From: Acanthochromis polyacanthus
Taxonomy: Eukaryota; Chordata; Actinopteri; Pomacentridae
Assembly: GCF_021347895.1 (NCBI RefSeq)
Contig: NC_067120.1
Span: 22,119,361 to 22,183,360 of the forward strand
DNA length: 64,000 nucleotides
Direction of reading: 5' to 3'
This document shows, in pieces, positions 13,380-62,562 of the stretch; the first letter of the stretch is position 1, and every line of letters begins with the position of its first letter. The notes under the pieces were generated by a model that was not told the origin of the DNA, ran no database searches, and saw nothing but the letters and a program-made list of their open reading frames with translations. The position numbers and the translations under genes were made by a program.

Positions 13380-13453
13380 TAAAGCCCTTAATCATTTCGT
13401 GACCCACTTTGTGGCCCTTGGAGGCGTCACAAGTTCCAAGTTAGGAACCACTG
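13380..13453. repeat. hAT-like terminal remnant
   Basis: Ends ccaagttaggaaccactg, the inverse of the cagtggttcctaact type of hAT end, preceded by cgtgacccactttgtggccc. The partner end was not found. Confidence 0.35.
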
Positions 13454-14462
13454 CTTTGCTGATGTAGCTGCAGCCGTATACGGTCTGTAGCTGCAGCACA
13501 AGGATTCCTCTGTAATGGAACTAAGAGGATTAGTCCCAACCATGAAGATGTTCTGGACATACTGTGTTTGTAACAAAAGAATGCATAATTAGGCAGCTTC
13601 TATGGGTAAAACATACCAGTGTAAATATATGATGGAAATCATCCATTCATGAGCTGTGACAGGCCTTTGCATCCTGTCTTTAAGGTTTCCAGTTTTGCCA
13701 CAGAGCTGAAGCCACAGTGTTTCTGCATGTTAGTACTCAACCTAGTTTTCTCAGTGGCATCCCGGATGAAGAAACTGAATGTGTCTCCCACACTTTCTGG
13801 GTAATCTCTGGCTAAAATGATGCCTACTTACACCACAGACCTCTCATCTCCACCTGCATTCATCACCTGGCAATTTGCAAAACATGAAAACAACCTTGAG
13901 ACGATCTCACTCCCATTTTTCACCGCATTAGGAAAATAATGAATAAAATGAATGACTGATGCCACTTCATTTGATTTCGTCTACAGGAGGGGCTATGGTC
14001 CACAGTCTGTCGTGCTGAAGATACAGCACAGACTCTGTTCCCTGTTCAAGTCTCTTATCCAGGTGATACACAGACAGAGTGTTGGAAGCACCTTAAGCCT
14101 CCACAAATTAAAACACCTGCTGATTCTGCTTCCAGCCAGGAACAGAGTAGACATTTAAATTCCTAATGAAGTGCGAAAAGTCTCATCTTCACACATTTAA
14201 TGACTGTTTTTGCAGATTGCAGTTGATGACAAGTACACTGTGTTCTGGATGAGGTCTTGTTGGAAACTAAAGTTAACAATCAACAGTGTATAAACACCTT
14301 TTATTTGAGATTCAAAAAGACAACCACAATTGAACTGTCTCTGTACCTAGTCCAGCGAAAAGGGGAGAAAAGGGGCAGCCATGGACTGAATATAAAAGAT
14401 GGACATGACGCCACCCACTGATTGGTGGACTGCTGTTCTGAGGCCTCAAGTTTAAGATTTAA

Positions 14463-14660
14463 GGGCTGCACAGTGACTTGGTGGTTAGCACTATTGCCTT
14501 GCAGCTAGAAGATCCCCGGTTTGTGTCCTGGCCATCCAGGGATCTTTCTGCATGGAGTTTGCATGTTCTCCCTGTGCATGTGTGGGTTTTCTCCAGGTAC
14601 TCTGGCTTTATTCCACAGTCCAAAACCATGCTGAGGTTAAATGGTAACTCTAAATTAATG
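14463..14660 (+). repeat. tRNA-derived SINE-like repeat, 3'-truncated
   Basis: Head gggctgcacagtgactt / ggttagcactattgcct, degenerate B-box region (gatccccggtttgtgtc), body tttgcatgttctccctgtg to taactctaaatta, then lost. Confidence 0.7.
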
Positions 14661-15814
14661 GGAACTTCTGGAACAGAGTTGGAAAGAACTTTCTGAAGAA
14701 TTTTTGACTTCCATTGTGGGAAAAAATGCCACGAGTGTGTTCATCTGTTACGTATGCCAAAGGTGGCTGCTTTGATGAGTCAAAAGTTAAGAATACATTT
14801 TGATTTCCAAATAGATTTTTTAAAAATTTCATTTGTTTAATTGTTTTATGCTTTCATTTCAGAGCACAGTCTACAATATGAGCTGCTGTACTGAAGGAGA
14901 CTTGAAACTAGCGATTGAGATCATAAAGTCTTTAGAAAAGTGTTTACTGAGGGAACAGACTAAGTGAGAAGTTGGATTATTTTTTTGTTGACTTCTATAC
15001 AGTCTGACTTATTTTTTATAACCAGAGGAGACGTCCCCTGTTATGAAGAGTGCGAAGTAAAGGCACGTTTTAGATCCGGAGGTTACATCCAAGTGCAGAG
15101 CTGCTAGCGTGGCTTGTTTCAGCCTGTTTAGTTCTCTCGGGAGCCATGACATGGGGTTAAGGGATGGGTCTAATTCAGCACGGTGCTTCTTCATTACAAG
15201 TGCAATATTAATTTTTCTACAGTCGCTGAGGGAAAGATCAAGATGAAATGGTGAGTTTGATCATTTGCAATAAGAAAGGGGCTTGTGATTTAGAGACTGC
15301 TTTGTCAAACTCCTTCATGTAGTTGTCTGACAAATGAGCTTCATCACCGTGAAACTGCTTCATTACCTCTCGTACTTTCTCTGCAGTAAATTCTTATAAT
15401 CGCCCCTCCGCTTTAATGCTGGTCATAAAATCTCGGATCGAAACAAAGTTTTAAAACTTTGAAAAAATTTTAGGGAAAGCAAAAGCATCGCATTTTAGAG
15501 GGACTCTTCGCTTGCATGACTACGCTGCTTCAAGCTGCTGGCAGATTTGGACCAACACACTTGTACTGTATTCATATCTCAGCGCCACAAATATATTTCA
15601 AATTATCGGAGTGTGAAGCAGTGCTGGCTGCTCTCTAATTACTGTCTCATCAATCTCCCTTTCTTTTAATTTGCCAGAGTCTTGCTGTGATAGATGGAGA
15701 GGCCTTCCAAAGCCTCTTTATACCTTTGTTGAAATCATGAAGAGATTATGAGACAACTGGACCCTGGGATCACACTTGAAATAACTACTACAAACAAAGC
15801 TGATGCATTTTGAG

Positions 15815-16580
15815 TCTTTGTTGCCGTTTTTTGCATCTTTGTGGTCCTTTTTAAAACATCTTTTTCAATAGATTGCATCTCTTTCTGGTCATTTGGTGTG
15901 TCGTTGTGGCTGTGTATCGATGTGTGCTCATTCTCGGTCTTTTTACTCAGTTGACATGTCTGTCTGGACATTTTAGCGTGCCGTGATTGTTTTGTGTCTC
16001 ATTCGACGCGTCTCTGCTGTTGTGCCTCTATTCGTGCTAATTTTGTGAGGTTTTATTCAGGTGACATCTCTCTCCGATCTTTTTGTCTCTTTTTGTGACT
16101 GTTTTGGATTTATTTGTGTTACATATCTTATTAGTCAGTGTTCATCTTTTTCTTTCCATTTTATGTCACTTTGTGTCCCCTCGCTGTCCTAATTTTTTGT
16201 AGTTTAATCTCAGTTTGTAACTTTTTTGTGTTCATTTTGCATTTCTTTTTCGTTCCATCTCTTCCTAGGCTGTTTTCATCTCTTTCTGGTTATTTTAGGT
16301 TTCTTTGTGCTTGTTAAGCATCTAGTAGTGGTCCTTTTCTGCCTCTTCTTATTATTTTGCATTTCATTTATCTGAATTTTGCAGCGCTTTTTATTTGGTT
16401 CTGGCTTATTATAGTTGATTTGCTTGTATTTCTGGTTGTCTTGGGTGTATCCATTCATAATTCTCTTTCTGTTCATTTTAATTCCATTTGAAATTGCCTG
16501 CCCTTCTTTAGCTGCCGTGCTGTGGCTCTTTGTGGCCTTTTTGAGTAATGTTTGCATGTCTTTTGTCCTTTATGGTTGTT
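15815..16580. repeat. Decayed tandem array, T-rich, unit about 25-35 bp
   Basis: Repeated but diverged phrases of the kind catctctttctggtcattt / gtctctttttgtgactgtttt / catctctttctggttatttt recur over about 760 bp. Looks like an old minisatellite. The complementary strand reads as Lys/Thr/Asn-rich false frames. Confidence 0.5.
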
Positions 16581-18374
16581 TGACTTGCCAGCAAGAAATG
16601 TTAATTATCACTTCAAACACAGGCTCTAGACAAAAAACCTCCTCCTCTTTAGGCCTCTGGGCCTGCGCCTGGTCGGCCTGCTCAGTAATCCAGCCTGCAG
16701 AACTTGATTTTGATCTCAAGATTGCACACCTTCAAAAGCATGCTAAAAAGGCTAGAATTATAGCACGGAATGTGTGAATTTATAATAATATAATTATTCT
16801 TCCACAACTTTGCAGTTTTACTTTTTCAACTCATGACATAAAAGAGACCCAAAACAAATACTAGTGCTGATTAACAGACTTTCCTGAACAACTACAGCCA
16901 CTTTAATGAAAGTTGTGAAGTAAACATCCCGACCTCAGTAAAAATCACCTGGTCTGATGCTGCAGTGTTCACAGTAAAAGGGTCTTTCAAAGCTAGATTC
17001 TGCTGAGGCAGGTCAGAATGTCTCTCTGAGGGTCGGGGATCTGCTCTGCAATGAGCAGCAGGACTGGAGAAAAATTTTGCACATCTCTGCATCTTGTGAA
17101 ACAGCTGGTGGTGCTCTTTTTAAATGAGGATTAATAGACTTCAGTCACAGAAAGAGGGTACTGACCAGATAGGTAATGTTATATATATCTATATTTATAT
17201 GTGTATATAGCTGGTGATTGCTTTATTAAACACGATGTAAGCCTCTTTAACTGATTTAAAGCTGCATTTAGTGCTTAGAGTGTGTTTCTGTGGAGTTCTG
17301 AGGAGAGAATAGTCCTCTGAAGTGCTTCACCCAACATAGCCTGAGTGACATCCACACTCTCTCAACGCTGTAACCGTCTCATCAGGCGGCCGGTGATTGG
17401 TGCTGCCTGTCAGACGCTCCTGCAGATTCATGACATCAGATACTGATGGCCTCCCGAGTCGTTCATTAAGAATCTGAACAATGTGTCTGGATGAGTTCTC
17501 ACAGGATTGTGAAATCACCACATCTACTGTATGTGGTAGACACTGCAGTACAGTAAATATATTGCAGGAGTTTTGAGTTTCACCAAGTAACTTTTATTTC
17601 TTTAGTCCAATACACAGTCCAATAGTGGCCTGATGAGAAGGTTGCAGTGTTGAGAGGATATCTATATCTATATCGATTCTGTATTTGTAATCATGTGTAT
17701 AACATTAATATTTTAATTTATGAGTTATATGCTGTGCATGTGTTTTTAACTTGTATATTAACTTCCCTGTAAAGGATTACCAAAGTATTATTCTATTCTA
17801 AAATGATCAATCCATATACCTTGGTGTCATCCTATGCATTGGAGTACAATATAACTTGAACAATCATGCGTACTCTTGCAGTGTTCGAGAGTGGTGTCGC
17901 TACAAGCAGTGGTGTGTTACTAGTTTATTTTTCTTTGTCCATAGGATAACAGTGTTATTTCAAATATGTCAGAGACAGATATACTGATTTGTATTCTAAT
18001 CTATACTGTATTTTTGTTTTTGCAGTCTTTGTTTCATGGAAAACACTGGATTTTTTTGTTTTACCTATATAAACTTTTAAGCGTTATTCAAATGAAACCA
18101 AATGAGAGGTTTAGAGGGTCACTGTGGTGTAACTGCACTGTACTTTAGTGTATGTGTAAGAGTATGATATGTGCACATATGTAATAGCAGGTCAAGTAGA
18201 CACGAGTCAAGTTGGCTTCACAACAATATCTTTTTAAAATTACATTATTTATTACACTAGATGTCCTTTTTTCTTGCAAAATTTAGTGTTTAAGTTTTAA
18301 ATTTAATGTCAACGTCACTTTTTATGCAATCATTTCATACATATTATATATTGACACTGCAACCAGGCGGCCTG

Positions 18375-18865
18375 GATCAGAATAAACGACTTCTTATATG
18401 AGTCACTATAAGTAGAGTGTTTCTGACATTGGCTAGAAGGTCACACATTGGTGGAGCAAGAGCTCGCACCAAAACCGGTGTTTTGGCGCGAGCTATCGTG
18501 CGATTTCGGAACGAGATTTGGTTTCTAGCGTCCTGAGATTTGGATACAGACCACAACAAAGAGCGATCGCCAGGTAATGTGGAGGTTTTCGTTCACTTCT
18601 CATCTCTAGTATGTTGTGGGACACTCGTTGAGACTATCTGAGCCGGTCAGTGTGGGGCAAAAGCACATTAGGGTAGACTTTGACACGGGGGGGCCAGCTG
18701 CCCCATACTTTTCGCTAGCCGAGCTACTAGCTGAGCTGCTAAGCTGCCTGCCTGGCTAAATACTGGAGCTATGTCGAAAATTCATTTCTCCATCACTCAC
18801 ATGTATGAAATGACATATGAAAACAGACCCCAGGTTGAAAAAAAAAACGAAGTTCCCCTTTAAAC
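18375..18865. repeat. CpG-rich MITE-like repeat
   Basis: A GC- and CpG-rich island with no coding capacity, ending gaacgaagttccccttta-like sequence next to TTAA, typical of TTAA-targeting fish MITEs (piggyBac or Kolobok type). Contains ggtgttttggcgcgagct and its partial inverse agctcgcaccaaaaccgg, forming a hairpin at about 18460-18495. Left boundary not found. Confidence 0.45.
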
Positions 18866-20636
18866 AGGCTTTTTACAGGCTTGTGACTCCCACAGATTTT
18901 CCTTTTTTTTTTTAAATTATCAGAGCCCTTGGTTCATTGATTGCTGCCAGGTTGTGAAGATTCTTGAAGAAATATAACAAAACGCTTGGGGAATATATTG
19001 CTTACTGTAGCTTTAATGTTCCAGCACCGAATATTAAAATAACAATCAAACTTCCCTGAATTGTGCTTCAAAGATTTCTGTACCTCACTTCTGTGTATGT
19101 AATGCCATTTCACTGTAATGCTACTTACTGGATTACTCACCGTGAAACAACTGCAGGTCGAAACTTAACAGCCTGAGGCAAGCGAGTGTAAACGAGAGCA
19201 GCTTACATGATACAGAGAACTAATTAACAATGGTGTAGGGGACAATGAAATAATTACAGTTGGAGTAAAAATTTAACTTGGTGACAGTCCAAAATAACTT
19301 GAGAACATTCTCATTGTGTACTATATGAAAATGAACAACAGTCCTCGATGTGTAAAGAGACAGTCTCAAATTTTAAATTCAGTCTCCATTCACTAAACCA
19401 CACCTCAGGACTGTAACTCTGGTTACCTCTGCAAGACTGCCTTACAATACTTTTCATCTTATAAATGGAATAAATTCTAAAGGATTAGAAAAGTTTAACG
19501 TCTTTTTCTTCTCGCTGATTTTAAACTTAACTTCTGACTGATTGTGTGTATTTCACCATTTCTTCTGGATCGCGTTCTTTCTCTGTTGATCTCAATGAGA
19601 ACCACTGGAATTAAATAAAGACTCTGCAATAAATTGTAAAAGGAATACATGACTAAGGTAAACACAAGCAATCAGTAAACCAAGATGTGATGTATACACG
19701 TATTTAAACTGGTGTTCCTCACTGCTGAGTGTCTGAAATGTTAGTAAAATGACAACATTACAGTCTTTACATTCCTAAATAGAGGACTAATAGCATAGGA
19801 GGTTAATGTGGAAATTGTCAGTTTCCCTGATTAGACACAAGCCTAAAATGTCAGTGGAAGTATTTATGGATTACTTGTACTGTCCCTGGTTGGTTGTGTA
19901 GATGCTGCTACTGCCATCTTCTGGCCAGATTTCACCACGTCAGACATCTGAAAGCAGTGCGTCTTTTTCTTGAACTGAAACTGGCTTTACAGAAAACAGG
20001 TAAGCAGGAAAATAATCACACAGAAGAAAAAATAAAGAAACTCTGAGAAGGAAAAGAACGCTGAAAGTGTTCAGCATCAGTGTTGGAGAAATGCTCATTT
20101 TCTCACATCTTCTGGTCAAGAAAAAATATTTGTGAGAACAAAAAGGCAACGATTTTGAAAAAGTGGCCGCACGTAGTGGGTAAAAAAATGTATGGACATG
20201 GTAAGAAATATATTCATGATTTGAAAACGGAAGATTTTTTTTTTCCAACTTCACCGTAAATACCGAAGACACTGCCATACATCCAAGGACTAAGGTCCAG
20301 GGACAACATTGGAATAAAACAGAATAAGAAACGTATGACCTCTTACTTCCTTTACATTCTCAGTGCAATGAGAAGCATTTAAAAATAGATGCTAAACAGG
20401 TGAACCTTAAGATGTTACAAAATAAGCAAAAAAAAGAATAAAACAAAGGCAAGAAAAGGAGAGTGAAAAACAAACGTGAAACTGCATTTCTCAAACAAAT
20501 TTGTAAAAGATGATATTGAATGCATTCAACTGTAGATGCTTGTTCAAGTTACCAACCTGCAGTCATGTTAGCAGCAGAAACACAGCCAAGAACACCAAGA
20601 AAGCCACACAGAGTTGGTCGTTTTTGACAGATGGCG

Positions 20637-22738
20637 TTTATTCTCACCAGGCATCTGACATTAGAATCGCTACAGAGTCCACCACTGAGAAACGGCAGCT
20701 AAAACTCCAGAGGGGGAACGCCCAGGATATATGGAACAAGGAGAGCATAACAAACAAAACAAAGAAAAAAAAAAAACTAACCGTAGGCCACTAAACAAAA
20801 CCTGCTACCTCACTGGAGGAAAAGCTCAGTCCAAAAGCTCAGCATTACTGATGCTGCTCGTCAGTCTTCCTGTCAATTCTGGTCCTCTCGGCTCTACTGT
20901 GAGACTGCGTTCAGATCGGTGGTCCCACAAAACATTCAGTCAGATTTTTTTAAAATTTAAATACGTTTACATACATTAGTTATGTATTTGAATAACGCCT
21001 ACAGCTGCTGTTTCACCGAACATTCATAAGTGACGGCACACAATCGCAACGGAGAGATCTGTTACATCAGGGAGACCACGAGGCCCTCCAGGAAGGCCCC
21101 ACAAGGATCAGAACTGGGAGAGAGACGTTGGTCAATGCGGTTAGAAGCACAACACCGGCAGAGTCTGAAGGCCTCTCCTCTCAAGAACAAAAAGATACTA
21201 TTACATATATATATATATATATACACACACACATAGCTACGGTAACGAGTGGACCTCACCCGGAGTCCACGACAAGAAGCCCTCTTATAGGGTTGAAGAA
21301 GGTGAGCATACGCCTTAGCAGCATGGGAAATAGACGACAACTCAGTAGTGTAGGCTCAGTGAGTGTTAACAGCATGTGTGAGGAGTGAAGATACATTTGT
21401 ACACACAATGAAACATGAACAACACGTGTAGAACATCCTCAACACTGAACCCGCTCACATTTAATAAGGATTAAGTGAATCTCAAAGACTAATTGTGTTG
21501 ATTTTTGTACAAGTGCTCAGGAGTTAAAGGAAGAGTTTGACATGTTGGGAGATGAAAAGAAAAGAATGTTATCACTCTCACAGTTATGTGACAAATATAA
21601 AACCACAGCCAGGAGCTGCTTAGCTTGGCATAAAGGCAGGGAAACATCGAGCCCAGCTTTGGCTGAAGGTGACACAATCAGCTTTTCAGCACCTTTAAAG
21701 TGCAGTATTTAAAATATAACTTCTGATCAATCTTTAGACACATCAGTGTGGAAAAATGGAAGTGGAAAAGTAAGTGTACGGAGCTTTGCCAAGAAAGTCT
21801 GGGACATCAGCCCTTGTAAAACTACAAATTGTCATTTTTATACTTTCAACAGATGAAACAAAAGAGATATGCCATTTTAATTAGTGAGCTTTAGAGGTGG
21901 CTGTTTAATGGACAGATGCAAGAGTGATGATAATCTTCTCGACTCAGAAAAGCAAATATTTCCCCAAATGTCAAACTTTTGCTTTAAGTAGTACTGTTAA
22001 CGTAAAGTGTGCTCTGTAGATGAGTGCAGCACAGGACAGCAAAGACAAAAGGTTACACAATTTTGGTCGCTGATCTAAAGCTGCTGCAGAAATTGAAGAG
22101 AGAAGAGCACAAAAGCAGGAGAGTCAGGGAAGGCAATAGGTACAGTGATTTGTCTTTGTCACACAACGTAAAGCCACTTTTGTTTCTCTAGGGAACAGGA
22201 GTGAGGGGACATTAGCTCGGTTTTGACTGCAGAGAAAGAATTCCAACAAACTGGAGAACTGGGTTGTGAAGACCAGCTACCAACCCATTAGCTCTGCGAT
22301 CTCCTCCTCCTTTAACATTACTACCCTTTTGTTTGTCTGTGTTGTATCCTGCACAGCGCTGAATATATGCTGAGCTGCAGACAGACTATGAGTGTGTTTA
22401 TCGCATCCTTTAACATTTTGTGAGTACAGGTTCACATCATGATCCATGACGAGAATCGATTACAGCGCAAAAGTGAGAACGATGAGTTTATGCTGCAAAG
22501 AGTCAATAATAATACAGTAAACTAAAGACCGTCTTAGCATACGGAGTCTAAGAAAAGAACTCATGTTTGCTTCTGCTGAAGTGACATTACAAGTGATTTC
22601 TCTTGGCTCAGTCATAAAGGTTACATGGCATGGAAGGTAGGTGTATAAGGACTCAGTGTTAGGGGTCAAAGTGCAGGGCAGCAGCATCAAAGAATGCCGT
22701 TATGTCCTTCTAGAGTCAAATCAATCAGGTGTCTGTGT
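20637..22738 (-). other. kif21a: Probable kif21a 3' UTR with poly(A) signal
   Basis: No splice-supported coding sequence follows the stop. The first canonical AATAAA I found on the minus strand is at 20637-20642, followed on that strand by GU-rich sequence (about 20585-20615), as expected of a cleavage site. Weaker ATTAAA hexamers occur near 21877 and 21904. A (TA)n(CA)n microsatellite sits at about 21205-21233 inside. The UTR extent is inferred. Confidence 0.45.
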
Positions 22739-60400
<37,662 letters not shown>

Positions 60401-60929
60401 CTGCAGAAAATACACAAAATGTGACACAATTTTGTAGATATACAGGGTATGTTTATGTGTACAAGGGTCGAAAGTTCGAAATCCTTGAGACAAAGGGCTT
60501 CTTCAAGATAAATGACAAGAAAATGAAAGGTGTTCAGTGGTATGAACCAGCTAATCCACCCCTTTTTTAGTGATTTCTACTGTAATGACTAGTTAAAGAA
60601 AATAAAAAAGAGCATACTGACGAAAACTCAGATTTACAAATTGTGAGTTTTTACATTGTAGTTGCACAAAGCAAATGACAAAATACAAAAAAATCATTAT
60701 AGTCATTGAAGGAAAATAGCAACTTGACAGTGTAAAAATAATCTGATAGTAAAAGTCCTATATTCAAAACTTTACATTCATCCAAACTCAATATAAATAC
60801 GTTTGGTATTATTAATTTATATGCAACAAAGGGCATTTAAAATCTATTAAAAACACAAAATTACACCCAAAATAGTCACTTTCAACAGCCACGAAAGCCC
60901 TGTTTGCATTTGAATACAAACAGGTCTTA

Positions 60930-62560
60930 CAGTGGGTACGGAAAGTATTCAGACCCCTTGAAATTTTTCACTCTGTGTCATTACAGCCATTTGCCAAAAT
61001 CAAAAAAGTTCATTTTATTTCTCATCAATGTACACTCAACACTCCATCTTGACAGAAAAAAACAGAAATGCAGAAATTTTTGCAAATTTATTAAAAAAGA
61101 AAAACTGAAATATCACATGGTCAGAAGTATTCAGACCCTTTGCAGCGACATTCATATTTACCTCACATGCTGTCCATTTCTTCTGATCCTCCTCCAGATG
61201 GTTCTGCTTCTTTATTGGAGTCCAGCTGTGTTTAATTAAACTGATTGGACTTGATTAGGAAAGGCACACACCTGTCTATATAAGATCTTACAGCTCACAG
61301 TGCATGTCAGAGCAAATGAGAATCATGAGGTCGAAGGAACTGCCCAAGGAGCTCAGAGACGGAATTGTGGCAAGGCACAGATCTGGCCAAGGTTACAAAA
61401 GAATTTCTGCAGCACTCAAGGTTCCTAAGAGCACAGTGGCCTCCATAATCCTCAAATGGAAGAAGTTTGGGACGACCACAACTCTTCCTAGACCTGGCCG
61501 TCCAGCCAAACTGAGCAATGGTGGGAGAAGAGCCTTGGTGAGAGAGGTAAAGAAGAACCCAAAGATCACTGTGGCTGAGCTCCAGAGATGCAGTCGGGAG
61601 ATAGGAGAAAGTTCCACAAAGTCAACTATCACTGCAGCCCTCCACCAGTTGGGGCTTTATGGCAGAGTGGCCCGACGGAAGCCTCTTCTCAGTGCAAGAC
61701 ACATGAAAGCCCGCATAGAGTTTGCCAAAAAACACATGAAGGACTCCCAGACTATGAGAAATAAGATTCTCTGGTCTGATGAGACAAAGATTGAACTTTT
61801 TGGTGTTAATTCTAAGCGGTATGTGTGGAGAAAACCAGGCACTGCTCATCACCTGCCCAATGCAATCCCTACAGTGAAACATGGTGGTGGGAGCATCATG
61901 TTGTGGGGGTGTTTTTCAGCTGCAGGGACAGGACGACTGGTTGCAATTGAAGGAAGGATGAATGCGGCCAAGTACAGAGATATCCTGGAGGAAAACCTCT
62001 TCCAGAGTGCTCAGGACCTCAGACTGGGCCGAAGGTTCACCTTTCAACAGGACAATGACCCTAAGCACACAGCTAAAATAACAAAGGAGTGGCTTCAGAA
62101 CAACTCTGTGACCGTTCTTGACTGGCCCAGCCAGAGCCCTGACCTAAACCCAATTGAGCATCTCTGGAGAGACCTCAAAATGTCTGTCCACCAACGTTCA
62201 CCATCCAACCTGACAGAACTGGAGAGGATCTGCAAGGAAGAATGGCAGAGGATCCCCAAATCCAGGTGTGAAAAACTTGTTGCGTCATTCCCAAGAAGAC
62301 TCATGGCTGTACTAGCTGAAAAGGATGCTTCTACTCAATACTGAGCACAGGGTCTGAATACTTATGACCATGTGATATTTCAGTTTTCTTTTTTAATAAA
62401 TTTGCAAAAAAATCTACATTTGTGTTTTTTTTCTGTCAAGATGGGGTGCTGAGTGTACATTAATGAGAAATAAAATGAACTTTTCTGATTTTGGCAAATG
62501 GCTGCAATGACACAGAGAGTGAAAAATTTCAAGGGGTCTGAATACTTTCCGTACCCACTG
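60930..62560 (+). mobile_element. Complete Tc1-like transposon with IR/DR ends
   Basis: 1631 bp, flanked by TA on both sides (60928-60929 and 62561-62562). Inverted terminal repeats of about 214 bp begin cagtgggtacggaaagtatt. Each end has an outer and an inner copy of the gtattcagaccc motif (outer near 60946, inner near 61127; mirrored at the right end), the IR/DR arrangement of Sleeping Beauty-type elements. Inserted in kif21a intron 1, opposite to the gene. Confidence 0.95.
61304..62344 (+). CDS. Tc1 transposase, apparently intact (DD34E)
   Basis: 346 residues without a stop; the conserved start is probably Met8 (61325), giving 339 aa, the usual Tc1 length. Order: N-terminal paired-like HTH (about 15-57), GRPAK motif at 65-69 where Tc1 proteins have an AT-hook, second HTH (about 88-125), then the DDE domain with Asp159 (WSDETK), glycine box HGGGSIMLWGC (193-203), Asp250 (QQDNDPKHT) and Glu285 (NPIEHLW). 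The spacing of 34 between Asp250 and Glu285 is canonical. The stop lies a few bases before the right inverted repeat. Activity is not shown by sequence alone. Confidence 0.93.
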   Translation: MSEQMRIMRSKELPKELRDGIVARHRSGQGYKRISAALKVPKSTVASIILKWKKFGTTTTLPRPGRPAKLSNGGRRALVREVKKNPKITVAELQRCSREIGESSTKSTITAALHQLGLYGRVARRKPLLSARHMKARIEFAKKHMKDSQTMRNKILWSDETKIELFGVNSKRYVWRKPGTAHHLPNAIPTVKHGGGSIMLWGCFSAAGTGRLVAIEGRMNAAKYRDILEENLFQSAQDLRLGRRFTFQQDNDPKHTAKITKEWLQNNSVTVLDWPSQSPDLNPIEHLWRDLKMSVHQRSPSNLTELERICKEEWQRIPKSRCEKLVASFPRRLMAVLAEKDASTQY

Positions 62561-62562
62561 TA

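Larger units (their letters stand above)
7944..20584. other. Intergenic region between cpne8 promoter and kif21a 3' end
   Basis: Apart from the repeats listed separately I find nothing supportable. Short frames here lack codon bias, splice partners and family similarity. 9946-11420, 13454-14462, 14661-15814, 16581-18374 and 18866-20584 hold nothing recognised. Enhancers could be present but cannot be called from one sequence. Confidence 0.5.

Noticed and set aside
16276..16557. Lys/Asn/Thr-rich 93-aa minus-strand frame
   Set aside because: Low-complexity complement of the T-rich decayed repeat.
20510..21390. Several 70-95 aa frames on both strands
   Set aside because: Probably lie in the kif21a 3' UTR; overlapping, unbiased and interrupted by a TA/CA microsatellite.
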